A stretch of DNA of 64,000 bases from Ctenosaura bakeri (Eukaryota; Chordata; Lepidosauria; Squamata; Iguanidae). Numbering within the stretch: position 1 is the stretch's first letter; each line of letters begins with the position of its first letter. A model generated the notes under the pieces. The model saw only the letters and a program-made list of their open reading frames with translations. It was not told the origin of the DNA and searched no databases. This document shows positions 38,901 through 53,500 of the stretch, one piece after another. The DNA lies in the NCBI GenBank assembly GCA_948474755.1, contig CAOLHI010000080.1, forward strand, positions 1,384,001 to 1,448,000. The letters run 5' to 3'. The position numbers and the translations under genes were made by a program.

Positions 38901-39691
38901 ATTCTGTCAGCCTCAAAGGACACAATGGCAAGCCCCCACTGAACAAATCTGAAGAAAATCCCACAATAGTTTTTTCCTTAGGGTCACCATAAGTGGGAAG
39001 TAGCTTAAATGCTCACAAGATTTATCAATGCAAACTTCATGGCTTCAGCGCCAAGAAAGCTTCCTATCCCCCCTCGTACACACATGCACACACTGTATAA
39101 CATGCTGTTTAGGAATTCTAAAAAATTGAAAGTTAAGAGTTCATAACTTTAAGCCTTTCCAGTTGGTCCTAAATCAAGGTGTGCAATATTATGAAATATC
39201 ATAATATTTTCATGATAAATATTAAATATTAGTTTTTAAAACATAAATCCAATTTAGTCCCCAATTAGAGTTCAATCTAGTGAATCAATGGAACTTACGT
39301 AAGTATTGACTTACTAAATTCCCATTTATTCAATAGTACTAGCATTGGATTCAGACTTGAGGTTCCACAGGTTTCTTAATTATTCTTGAGGCAACAGACC
39401 TATAGAAACATTCTTCTAGAATCTTTCATTTGCACATTAATTGAAGAAATATGCATAATAAAATATTCATTCCTGCAGTTAGGATTAATAAGCTACTGCT
39501 CTCTGCCACAGAAACCATGAACTTACATTGCCAATAAAGATATCATTCCTGGCTATTGAAAAATGAGGTACTATCCACTAGGTGGCAATATAAGTTACAC
39601 TCCATAAGCAATTCTATGACTGCTAGTTCCTTGTTTCTCTGTCCTTCCAGTTCCTATTAAAATATATACACAAATGGCATTACCCACTTAA
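10062..39691 (+). CDS. DMBT1-like secreted protein with three SRCR domains (spliced gene model)
   Basis: Model: join(10062-10131, 17411-17449, 19344-19655, 22337-22354, 24458-24475, 34411-34722, 35250-35279, 37063-37374, 39651-39691). It totals 1152 nt, in frame, for about 383 aa. Every internal exon starts and ends in phase 1 and has AG/GT borders. The product has a signal peptide, three group B SRCR domains with eight cysteines each, and short spacers, the first rich in Ser/Thr/Pro. SRCR domains bind ligands in secreted or surface proteins; DMBT1 is a mucosal pattern-binding protein. The neighbouring HTRA1 gene supports the DMBT1 locus. DMBT1 usually has many SRCR domains plus CUB and ZP domains; none of the latter is seen here. 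CD5L also has three SRCR domains but lies elsewhere in mammals. The SRCR exons are firm, the microexons good, the last exon tentative. Confidence 0.8.
11003..11390. mobile_element. Tigger-like (pogo) MITE
   Basis: Ends GTCAGCCCTCCACATTTGCA and CAAATGTGGAGGGATGATTG are inverted, with TTCACGGATTATTTG inside. A (TG)n at 11387-11415 adjoins. SRCR intron 1. The 228-codon minus-strand frame crossing this region is not a gene. Confidence 0.55.
12014..12182. mobile_element. Palindromic MITE family 1, left end truncated
   Basis: Starts in the family core (CACTTTCAACTGCCTGTGGA) and runs to the right terminus AGGAAAGGGCC. The first 35 bases of the left arm are missing. Located in SRCR intron 1. Confidence 0.75.
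12925..13160 (+). mobile_element. tRNA-derived SINE
   Basis: AGCCAGCATAGT head, B-box-like GGTTTGAATCCC, a GGTGACCTTGAGCAAGTCAC core, and the tail GGAAACAACTTGAAGGTATA followed by CAA repeats. The best-preserved plus-strand copy. SRCR intron 1. Confidence 0.75.
14158..14345 (+). mobile_element. tRNA-derived SINE
   Basis: Same family as 12925-13160: GAGTGTTGGACTACA, CCAGGGTTCAGTTCTC, AACCCACTGCATGACCTTGG and the tail ATTACTTGAAGGCACACAGT. Confidence 0.72.
14597..14735 (-). mobile_element. tRNA-derived SINE fragment with (TTG)n tail
   Basis: The 45-bp (TTG)n tract at 14597-14641 is the CAA tail of a minus-strand copy, followed by GTGCTTTCAAGTTATTTCCA and AGGTCACCCAGTAGG. The tail is expanded compared with other copies. 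Confidence 0.7.
14994..15047. repeat. Strong hairpin in a GC-rich repeat segment
   Basis: Arms of about 23 bp (GTGATCACAAGTCATTGACAGG and its inverse with one mismatch and a 2-base bulge) and a loop of 2-4 A. It sits inside 14740-15150, a GC-rich segment probably of MITE origin. Not a terminator in this eukaryotic setting. Confidence 0.75.
15624..16007. mobile_element. GC-rich MITE family 2 (GGCCCTTTTCACA ends)
   Basis: 384 bp between GGCCCTTTTCACACAGCATT and GGTGCAAAAAAGGCC, GC- and CpG-rich. CTA precedes and CTG follows, a possible decayed 3-bp duplication. The reading frames inside are non-coding. Shares its interior (GATGACGTCCTCACAATTGC) with 19829-20260. Confidence 0.78.
16803..16984. 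repeat. Inverted-repeat element (MITE-like)
   Basis: Arms around CTGTTCTGCTAACATTCAGG on the left and the reverse on the right, with an inner pair AGGATGACATTTCCA (16831-16845) and TGGAAATGTCATCCT (16940-16954). About 180 bp in total. SRCR intron 1. Confidence 0.6.
17411..17449 (+). CDS. SRCR gene exon 2: Ser/Thr/Pro-rich spacer
   Basis: This 39-nt exon has an ATAG acceptor and a GTAAGT donor, phase 1 to 1. With the base carried over from exon 1 it reads APSSSTPVTPTRP. Such Ser/Thr/Pro stretches are typical of the glycosylated spacers between DMBT1 SRCR domains. The composition, the phase and the strong donor support it, although the acceptor polypyrimidine tract is weak. Confidence 0.7.
17689..17859. 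mobile_element. Palindromic MITE family 1
   Basis: 171 bp, nearly perfect inverted repeat from ACCATTTCCGCACTAGACTG to its partner, with a short loop of AGGGGCCTCA type. It can fold as one long hairpin. Located in SRCR intron 2. Confidence 0.85.
17963..18330 (+). repeat. Dispersed repeat R, copy 1
   Basis: About 340 bp, diverged but collinear with 21873-22215: both contain AATCCTCTGTCAT or AATTCTCTGTCAT, CCAGCTG-TTT-AAAA, a C/T-rich block, GCAGGCAAAAC or CCCCGGCAAAAAC, and GACAACTTTTGC or AACAACTTTTGCC. Family unknown. Confidence 0.6.
19344..19655 (+). CDS. SRCR gene exon 3: SRCR domain 1
   Basis: The exon is 312 nt, CATAG acceptor and GTATGC donor, phase 1 to 1. It encodes a complete SRCR domain. 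Visible hallmarks are CEGRVEVYYEGAWGTVC, DAQVVCRQLGCGDAV, an FGEGSG loop, DDVQCEGDE, LWDC and a final ATILC. Eight cysteines in group B spacing are present. This is the best match to the DMBT1/CRP-ductin consensus together with SRCR 3. One exon per domain is the group B rule. Confidence 0.93.
19826..20263. mobile_element. GC-rich MITE family 2 with TAT target duplication
   Basis: Element 19829-20260 between GGCCCTTTTTGCA and GTGCGAAAAGGGCC, bordered by TAT on both sides. It lies only about 170 bp downstream of SRCR exon 1. Reading frames up to 128 codons cross it but are not genes. Confidence 0.82.
20400..20518. repeat. Palindromic repeat (ACAATTCCCAGAAT type)
   Basis: Arms GGCAAAGTTGCTTTCTGAAT and its inverted partner with GGGAGTTATAGTCC and AGTAACTTTGC. 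Other members: 42456-42580, 48493-48605, 50941-51008 and 62684-62765. Family unknown. Confidence 0.6.
20538..20659. mobile_element. Palindromic MITE family 1, short copy
   Basis: Left arm complete (GGCCATTTCCGCACAACACT), right arm shortened to about 25 bp. An internal deletion removed most of the right half of the palindrome. Located in SRCR intron 3. Confidence 0.78.
21873..22215 (+). repeat. Dispersed repeat R, copy 2
   Basis: Same orientation as 17963-18330. The two copies flank SRCR exon 1 (19344-19655), one in each neighbouring intron. About 70% similar by eye. Confidence 0.6.
22337..22354 (+). CDS. SRCR gene exon 4: 18-nt microexon
   Basis: An 18-nt exon between a good acceptor (TTTCCTGACAG) and a consensus GTAAGT donor. 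In phase 1 it reads AEIYRP and leaves one base. It has no domain and would serve as part of the linker between SRCR 1 and 2. The length, divisible by three, the phase and both splice sites argue for it, but such a short exon needs transcript support. Confidence 0.6.
22649..22827. mobile_element. Palindromic MITE family 1 with TCA target duplication
   Basis: Element 22652-22824 with TCA at both borders (22649-22651, 22825-22827). Near-perfect palindrome with the loop at CCTTTGAGGTCCC. Located in SRCR intron 4. Confidence 0.85.
23596..23764. mobile_element. Palindromic MITE family 1, left end truncated
   Basis: Begins in the core (GGCCACTTTCAACCTCCTGT) and includes the loop variant with GAGCTCTCTGGCTGAGAATT also seen at 12014, 59696 and partly at 1848, so two loop subfamilies exist. 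The right arm is complete. Confidence 0.78.
24458..24475 (+). CDS. SRCR gene exon 5: 18-nt microexon
   Basis: A second 18-nt exon, with a TTCTTCCAG acceptor and a GTGAGT donor. It starts with CTG like exon 4 and in phase 1 reads TGTVGD. Equal length, equal phase and similar starts suggest exons 4 and 5 are related linker units. It lies about 430 bp upstream of the full-length L1 insertion. A transcript is needed to confirm inclusion. Confidence 0.6.
24939..25030 (-). other. 3'-transduced flank at the end of the L1
   Basis: On the minus strand the L1 ends in a 10-A run (25031-25040). It is followed by 92 bp unlike L1 and then by a second A-rich tail (24922-24938) next to the target duplication. 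The 92 bp contain CCAATAAAGC, whose AATAAA (24957-24962) sits about 20 nt before the second tail. This is the signature of read-through past the weak L1 signal to a downstream genomic one. Confidence 0.85.
25456..29287 (-). pseudogene. L1 ORF2 (endonuclease-reverse transcriptase), lightly broken
   Basis: One frame runs from 29287 with TGA at 28433-28435 and TAA at 27320-27322 (where the RT motif TRGTR-GCPLSP expects Gln). A frameshift lies in an A-run near 26370, and then a TGA is at 25903-25905 inside the zinc-knuckle region (CW-GCQEIGTYMHMWWNC). The AP endonuclease is complete: TLNVKGLGS, FLQETHG, NIYAPN, AGDFN, RIDYIFV and TDHA. The RT active site is FADD. The two stops that can be judged look like C-to-T changes. 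The element is therefore probably immobile now but was recently competent. Confidence 0.9.
29720..30742 (-). CDS. L1 ORF1 protein, intact
   Basis: 340 codons without interruption. L1 ORF1p is a trimeric RNA-binding chaperone that coats L1 RNA. A basic N-terminus is followed by a long coiled coil (about residues 75-150, ending QIIQLQDQNRRNNVRIRGF), an RRM-like domain with NNVRIRGFAE and the RIHRVSA motif, and a C-terminal domain around PRDIIMRVANF. The tail is rich in Glu, Gly and Lys. The order and motifs are those of the transposase_22 family. Confidence 0.92.
   Translation of the reverse strand: MSSKQNKKKVYKQSIWRRLTATDKTYNRLVRDFENTNLNSNGDEKEIKMATKPKATNGANEEMKTFIHKLITQSNQTLVTTITSNIRGEMVQMQEKISQELKALDFKVDDIKKTQGDQQTKLAEHDNKISVLEKQIIQLQDQNRRNNVRIRGFAELPQQNQKSLKEEVLKWLKSIVPEILWEEHDIERIHRVSAAKRGITPRDIIMRVANFNKKDDLMRAIRKNPGLLKYRDNTVEIYNDLCRETINWRREMKPCIIVLQRAGIRYTWGYPIFLKFQCAGKYHRINSLEQGLQLLRELKLIQQDEKEEQGAARGVEEGAVGGATGGEEKKTLGDKRKDRG
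31308..32233. mobile_element. SPIN-like hAT transposon with GC-rich core
   Basis: Terminal inverted repeats CAGTAGTTCTCAACCTTCCT at the left and GGTTGAGAACCGCTG at the right end. An 8-bp target duplication is ATCTAAAG at 31300-31307 and ATCTAGAG at 32234-32241, one mismatch. About 90 bp at each end match what I know of SPIN (SPACE INVADERS) elements, including the CCTCATGTTGTGGTGACCCC segment and TTTTCCGATGGTCTTAGGC. SPIN elements spread horizontally among tetrapods, squamates included. Between the ends lies about 730 bp of GC-rich sequence unlike the SPIN interior I know. No transposase is present, so the element is non-autonomous. Confidence 0.88.
31404..32131. repeat. GC-rich core of the SPIN element with internal duplication
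   Basis: A GC-rich block in AT-rich surroundings. A 76-bp segment starting GAGCGATTTCAGTCCCTTCT occurs at 31807-31882 and again at 32041-32116, differing at about nine positions. The 158 bp between the copies resemble, in reverse orientation, the end of the GGCCCTTTTCACA MITE family (see 15624-16007). Several long reading frames cross this block on both strands, but they follow from high GC and show no domain. Confidence 0.7.
32240..32950. mobile_element. Tigger-like MITE, expanded
   Basis: Starts near CAGTCCTCCCTCTACGTTCA with TTGATTATTTGC, and ends AGTTGAGGGGTCACTGTAAT. The inside has three or four related blocks of GCCTGGGCAC / CATTTGCC / AAGTGAA type about 110 bp apart. SRCR intron 4, directly after the SPIN element. 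Confidence 0.45.
33392..33577. mobile_element. Palindromic MITE family 1 with TTA target duplication
   Basis: Element 33395-33574 between TTA copies at 33392-33394 and 33575-33577. Both arms about 85 bp, near-perfect. Located in SRCR intron 5, about 830 bp before SRCR exon 2. Confidence 0.86.
34411..34722 (+). CDS. SRCR gene exon 6: SRCR domain 2
   Basis: The exon is 312 nt, CAAAAG acceptor and GTAGTT donor, phase 1 to 1. It reads VLSLQLENGPDQCAGRVEV at the start and has eight cysteines. It is more divergent than the other two: WRTVVCSEGW replaces the usual WGTVCDD-W, and the second half (KVDCSSDYFDLLSCPYEY) is unusual. I chose the acceptor at 34409-34410 because it gives the same 312-nt length and the conserved start; a tempting AG at 34423-34424 would break the frame. 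Confidence 0.9.
34846..34985. repeat. Dispersed repeat (TGTGGCCCTCCAGA type)
   Basis: GAACTTGTGGCCCTCCAGAA start, typical of a common squamate dispersed repeat. Other members: 24741-24840, 46490-46560 and 54516-54640, the last with an inverted second half (ACATCTGGAATGCCACATG). Confidence 0.5.
35250..35279 (+). CDS. SRCR gene exon 7: 30-nt spacer
   Basis: A 30-nt exon with a TATTCACAG acceptor and a GTAAGT donor. In phase 1 it reads ESRMTPPELE and links SRCR 2 to SRCR 3. Both splice sites are strong and the reading frame is kept. No domain is present. Confidence 0.68.
35860..35979 (+). repeat. LINE 3' end with (ATT)n tail
   Basis: TTCGCTGCCTCGATCCATAT and GGAGAGGCAGGATACAAAT are like the conserved 3' end of L2/CR1-type LINEs, followed by (ATT)n 35907-35979. 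A similar end is at 57180-57260 (GCCCTGAGTCTC, GGGAGAAAGGCAAAATACAA). Confidence 0.5.
36539..36718. mobile_element. Palindromic MITE family 1
   Basis: 180-bp near-perfect palindrome. TTA precedes it and CTA follows, which looks like a decayed 3-bp duplication. Located in the intron before SRCR exon 3. Confidence 0.85.
36907..36928. repeat. (TG)n microsatellite
   Basis: Eleven TG units followed by CGCGTGCACATGCGC, in the intron about 130 bp before SRCR exon 3. Confidence 0.85.
37063..37374 (+). CDS. SRCR gene exon 8: SRCR domain 3
   Basis: The exon is 312 nt, CATTACAG acceptor and GTAACT donor, phase 1 to 1. It begins DFELRLVNSSNPCEGRLEV and contains [45 protein letters not shown] and DASVICTG. 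All eight group B cysteines are present. It is the canonical DMBT1-type domain of this gene, close to SRCR 1. Confidence 0.94.
37841..38065 (+). mobile_element. 5S rRNA-derived SINE
   Basis: 37850-37940 is a diverged copy of the 3' two thirds of 5S rRNA: CCATCTGATCTTGCAAACTA, then AAGCAGGATCAG, TGGGTGACCACC and TACCAGGTCCTGTAGACTA, so the internal pol III promoter region is included. The rest, to about 38065, is a tail (TGGTCACCATACCTTGAGAA, then GGCACTTGAAGGCACATACA) of the type also found in the tRNA-derived SINEs of this window. It is not a 5S gene: mutations and a foreign tail. Confidence 0.8.
38362..38434 (+). repeat. (GGAGA)n pentanucleotide array
   Basis: About 14 copies of GGAGA, all purine on the plus strand, uninterrupted. 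It lies in the last intron of the SRCR model. Confidence 0.9.
38812..39025 (+). mobile_element. tRNA-derived SINE
   Basis: GAGCCATGGTGGTGTAGTGA head (A-box region), GTCTACAACTCTTGGAGACC, and a tail GGTCACCATAAGTGGGAAGT. Lies in the last intron of the SRCR model. Confidence 0.7.
39651..39691 (+). CDS. Candidate last coding exon of the SRCR gene
   Basis: A strong acceptor (long pyrimidine tract ending CCTTCCAG) at 39633-39650 opens a phase-1 reading frame VPIKIYTQMALPT followed by TAA at 39689-39691. An AATAAA signal at about 39969 could end the transcript. This would close the protein directly after SRCR 3 without CUB, ZP or membrane segments. It was chosen on splice-site and phase logic only; another last exon, or read-through after 37374, is possible. 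Confidence 0.35.
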
Positions 39692-39968
39692 ATGTGTTAA
39701 AAAGAAGAGGAACTGATTCCTCAGGAAGCAGGGTACAGAAACACTGAAACCAAAATCATATTGCATATATACAAACTAAATGGATCTGGGCCAAGGTAAC
39801 GAATCCCCAGACTATTCAGAGAGTGGAAAAAGTTATCGTACCTTTTGTGGGCAGTAGAACTTCCCAGTCAGCAGAGGAAAGAAACTGAAGGAAATGTGTG
39901 AAAATGTTTGAATACTTTACAGAATGGACTTCTTGGTGGAATTCTGATCTACTTTTTTGGCATTTCTA

Positions 39969-39974
39969 AATAAA
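39969..39974 (+). terminator. Possible polyadenylation signal of the SRCR gene
   Basis: AATAAA lies about 280 bases after the candidate stop codon. It is the first such signal after the candidate last exon on this strand, and comes well before the convergent HTRA1 3' end. Confidence 0.3.
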
Positions 39975-41012
39975 TGAAATGCATTATATGTTACTAGGCA
40001 TGTACCATCATGCAGCGAAGAAGAGACAGCAGTGTTATCAGACATCTTAAATCCTTCTTCATCCTTCAGTGTCAAATACTTCACTATATTTTGCCTCTGG
40101 AATGGCAAATTATTAAAGAAGATTGTTATCATATTAGTCATACCTCTAAGTCATGCCAGTGACTGAGAATTTGAAAGGAGAAATAATTAGATGTCAAAAG
40201 GCATACTCCTCACATAGCAAAATCAGGGGTCTCTCGTTTTATCCTGCCACTTGTCAATGAAATTAAATCCAGATTAACATGTGTATATACTGCTCTCAAA
40301 CAGAAAGAGGTGCCTGTAGCAATAGGATCCCTCTTTCAGTTATTTGGCATATGTTGACTGAATTGGAGAAGTACCAACCTATTACAGCATAGGAACGTGC
40401 AAGGGACACAGTATTCAGCAGTCTCATACACTATAATGGAAGGGTAGGAAGTTTCCCTGTTTGCATAGCCACAGTGTACAAATCACTCTTCAACATCATT
40501 GTCTTTCATTGCAGTTGTAGGGCGTTGGATGTGAAGGACTGTCATTGTTAGCTGTGCATTGTTAGAGCAAAAATGCAGTGCCTGCAATTCAGTACATTGA
40601 CTTTGGAAGCTTATGTTAATATGCATTGACTGAATCATCACATGAATGGCCTTCTAGGTCTGGAATGAATCACCAGTCAAGTGCAGTTCTCATTTAACTA
40701 CAAAGGTCAATCTATGCATATACAGCAAATAACTCAGTGCTCTTATGATATTATGTAAAAATCACAGTCAGTGGTTGCCTTTGATAAAATCTAGAGCAAA
40801 AACCTGCCTGTGACAGAGAAAACTGAAGCTTTTACTAGGTACCAACTATATTTCCTAAGTGTGTATGGCAATCCTGCATTTTCACAGACTGTCCCTCAGC
40901 ACGAAAAATGTAGTTTGAAAGTACACACCTATCATTATAATGAAGATATGGATTATTGTGCATAAGCCATTTGTATCTCTTGGGTTTTTAAAAAGGGATT
41001 TGGCTCTGGGAC

Positions 41013-41502
41013 AAAGGCCCTTTCCAAATGGGGTTAAAAAACGGTGTAGATCGACCTCCACGGAGTTCGTCTACACCGTTATGTGAATTGGGGTGGATTA
41101 CTCAAGAGTAAATCCACACACCAATCCGCGGTTGAGCGCCCGCAAGTGGCGGCGCTGCGTGCTTTTGAAAAACCACATTTTAAGTGGTTTTTCAAAGGCA
41201 TGGGGCATCCAGCCCCGCGCAGCCCCGTTGCAGTGCCCGTATGGATTTACAGACGCGCAAAAGGGCGTCCCTGCAGATCGGGCAGGGGGCAGGATTTCCG
41301 GCTGGCTAGCTTCTCCGGTTGGTGGAGAGGCTCCGCCAGTCAAAATCCGCCATTTTGAGCGCTGCCGGGCGCCGAGGACGCCGCGGGACGCTGCTGTGTG
41401 TAGAGCAGCGAAATGCGCTGCTCCGCGCGGAGACGGAACAAGATAAGCCCCGTTTTGGCGTGGCTTTCCCCGTTTCGCTGCCCGCATGTGAAAAGGGCCA
41501 AA
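41013..41502. mobile_element. GC-rich MITE family 3 between the two genes
   Basis: Element 41016-41499 with ends GGCCCTTTCCAAATGGGG and CCCGCATGTGAAAAGGGCC and AAA on both sides. It contains two hairpins: 41040-41080 (ACGGTGTAGA arms) and 41167-41195 (GAAAAACCAC arms). GC- and CpG-rich in an AT-rich gap. The 117- to 145-codon frames inside are composition artefacts. Confidence 0.78.
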
Positions 41503-41972
41503 GGATGCATCAAATACATGAGGTGAGGAAAACACAGTTCTTCAAGAAATGACTTTTCACCAGGAAAAACACAAAAACACTGTTAGAATTATTTTAATTC
41601 AACTAGGAAAATACAGTATTTTTTAAAAAATCCGCATGGAGTCAGTAAGGAAAGTTCTTTGGGATTGTGTATGTACACGAGTCAGCATTTCTTTCCACAC
41701 GTTAGCTATCTATCTTTCTTTTAACAATTGTATTTTCAGGAAGAATTAAGCTATAGAAAGACTGAAGACTGAATTGTATGGTTTAGCGATCATTCTACTT
41801 CCAGGAAGTTCATAGTAGAAATAAAATGCAGCACAGAGGGATCAGGTGTTGACCACTGAAGGTATAGTGACAGATGGAGCCAGTAGATAATACATAGCAT
41901 ATATTAAGAACAGGAGAAGTATCATCTTGAACATTGCATAGGCTTTCTGCCTCCAATCTATATGAAAATTAC

Positions 41973-41978
41973 TTTATT
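41973..41978 (-). terminator. HTRA1: Probable HTRA1 polyadenylation signal
   Basis: AATAAA on the minus strand about 135 bases after the stop codon. It is the nearest canonical signal and would give a short 3' UTR of roughly 150 nt; longer 3' ends further left cannot be excluded. Confidence 0.5.
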
Positions 41979-42111
41979 GGCCAATACAGTTCCACTGAAC
42001 ATGTGGATTGTTGGTCAAAAGTCTACTGATTCCTGTACCAGCACAGAGATAATATAAACAGTCCACTCCTTGCTCTTAACAGAGAACATGAAATCCAGCT
42101 CATGTTTCTAC

Positions 42112-50586
<8,475 letters not shown>

Positions 50587-53500
50587 TTAATTAAATGTAA
50601 ATCAATCACAATTCAAACATTTGAATGATAAATTAAACAAAGGCATCAAGAAATGAGTGAGTTTGGTTTCTCTATAAGTGGAATGGAAATTGTTCTTCCA
50701 TGAGCCCAGGAAAAAAACTACAATGAAACTGTATAATCCTTAGAAGCCATCATTAAAAAGATAAAAATGAAATTGTACAGCACCCCACGTTGTATGGTTC
50801 TACGGCTGGATTTGTTTCTAATAGTTTCCTGAAATAATTTAGTGCAACAAGAGATGAAACACAAAACTGTGCTTAACAAGAAAAGTTTAGCGACATAGTG
50901 GGGCAAACATGGCAGATTTAGAAAAAAAAGCAGAGATTGGAAGACCAATTGGCCATGCTGGCTGGAAGATTCTGGGAGTTGTAGTCTAAAAATTAATTTT
51001 TCTAAACCCTGAACACAAGATGTCAGATTACAGCCCTTCCTCAACCATGTGGCAAGCCCACCACATGCCAGTAACAAAGCAAATACTGTTTATAGATATC
51101 TTTATAGATATCTAAGTGAGGTAATCCTACAAGCAGTCAAAGTTGTCTTCTTTCACTGACTTATGCTTTCTCAGTCACCTTATAAACAGTCCATGATTTG
51201 TCAACCAACAAAGGAGGTTGACTAAGGATTCCATCACAATCATCTGCCTCAACTTTGGCTTATACAGACAAAGGACTTTTCTGGATAATTTCAAAATTTA
51301 TATAAAGAATGTATTATATCACTTTGTGTGATTGTGACAGTTACCTCTCATTCATACACCTGACCACTTTTGTAAGATGGTACTGGCCAGAACTGCTCAA
51401 AATGAACATAATATGGCAGCTCTGTGATTCTTAGTTGGAATCTACCTGGAATCACTATATGGAGGAAACAAAACTGTTCTTAAAAGCAATTTCATCTTTA
51501 CAAGCCTATGCACATGCAATTGTAATGTCTGGTGCAAAAAAAACTGTTGAAATTAAGATGATATGTGCCAAGATGTGACACCACATCGAAGTTTTGTGTA
51601 TAATGTGGACCTTCATGAAGAACAGCTGGAGTGTGTCATCACTAGATTATCACAATAGCCCTGTTATATGTTTCATTGATTATTCAGCTACAAGCAATAG
51701 ATAATGGCCAGAATCCTGTATGGGAGATACGTATTTGTAAACACAGCAGTTACAGAACTATGTAGTGAATCCCAGCCTGACCCTGCCAATCCCCACTTAC
51801 TGGGAAGCAGCATTTGCTATTGATGAAGGCTTGTAGGCTTGTTCCCCTGTTGCTCAGGAAGCAGCCAACTGCCATCTCAAGCAAGCTATCTCCAGTGAGA
51901 CTGGGAGTAGCAGGACCCCTGTCACAACACCTCTTTGCACTGGAGACTGCTTATATGTGTGTAGGGGGGTGGGGGGAATCAGCTAGCTGCTCCCGGATTG
52001 AGAGGGGAACAGATTCTCCCCGCCCTCAATTGCTGCAGCCCAGTATGTAGGGACTGGGGAACTTTCATGGTCCCCGCATACATAGGGATCATGAATGCAT
52101 AACATTCACAAGTGCACAACTCTAGGTTATGCATGTGTAGCTGCCATAGAAAATTCCAAATGATATAAATGTAAGTAATACATAAGTAGCGCATCTGCTA
52201 ACTGTAGACATACAAACGAATTATCAGTATTCATGTTCTCCAGAAGCTGTAGCTTCTGCTAAGATGAAAATGTCAAGAAAGCAAAAGGAAAATCAATAAA
52301 ACCTCTTCATCTAGCTGGGCTTTGATTTTCATGAGCATAATGTTTTAACCAATCTACCAACCCCACAAAGCAAAAGACACGGAGTGGACACTCCCATGTT
52401 CTGCTGTCAATTCAGATAGTTAGAAAACATGCCTGATGGACAATCTGAATTAGCTGGTTTAAGTAATGAAGTAGAAAGAGACACAACATGTGTTGCAGTC
52501 ACATTTATAACGGCACATTTTAACCACTGAAGTTTAAACAATTACAATTTTAAGGATGTGATAGACATTTTTAACATGTCCTTTTCATTTTGCTCTGTAT
52601 GCTACATGGGACAGAGTCCTGTAAAATAGAAATGCTGGGGGGGCGGGGAAAGAGAAAAGGAACAAATGAAGGACAAAGTAGGTTTGGTGGTGGAAACTCT
52701 ATGTCAGATGTAGCAGTTAAAGGAAAAGTCAGAAGGACAACCAAGAAAAGGCGTATTTGCTGATTTCACCAGTAGTCAAGTCCAATTGAAAGTCTCATGT
52801 ATGGTGCTTTATCAGTGAAGATGCACTCTTCTTGGTGTCGTGTACACTACCAATGCCCTTAACACTCATTCCATCAATCCATTCAACAATGCTAAATATA
52901 TAAAATGCAAACTAAATACAGGTAGACATGCTTTATTAATATCATAATTGTAAAATAACATAGTTGCACAAAGACTTCTTTCATCTAAAGAAATTGTTAC
53001 CTTTTAGAGACACAAATCAGCTTAATTTGCCTTAACTGAAACACTCTGAAACATACCACTTATACATACTCTCTAAAATGTCTAGAGTAGTGGAAAATTA
53101 AAGGGACCAGAAGGCAGAAAAACACTGAAGCAACAGAATGTGTTCTATAACCCCAAAACAGTACATCTATCAGCTCAGTCCCCGATAAGAGTAATAAATC
53201 TCTTGAGACAGACACACATTTTCATAGCCTGGGGTTATTTCTGGCAAGAGAAAGGAGCTATATAACAAATAGTTGGTGACTAATGCAATTATTTGCAGTT
53301 GTGCTGAGTCTTCAAGCCTGGGCCAATATTGGATGAAATCTTAGTTCAAAGTCAAATACTGTATGAGTTGGCTCAGGATCATCTATGTGATTCAACATGC
53401 CTTCTGGAAAGAGTTAGCCTTCTCTTTATGGGGTTAAAACAAAATCAGTTGCGAAATCCCTTCCTCAGCAGATGTTATAAAACATGGTTTGCAAAACAAA

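Larger units (their letters stand above)
37375..39650 (+). other. Proposed last intron of the SRCR gene
   Basis: Holds the 5S-derived SINE, the (GGAGA)n array and a tRNA SINE. No further SRCR, CUB or ZP coding sequence is visible on the plus strand. Confidence 0.45.

Noticed and set aside
41083..41535. Reading frames of 91-145 codons between the two genes
   Set aside because: They are inside GC-rich MITE family 3, overlap on both strands and encode no recognisable protein.
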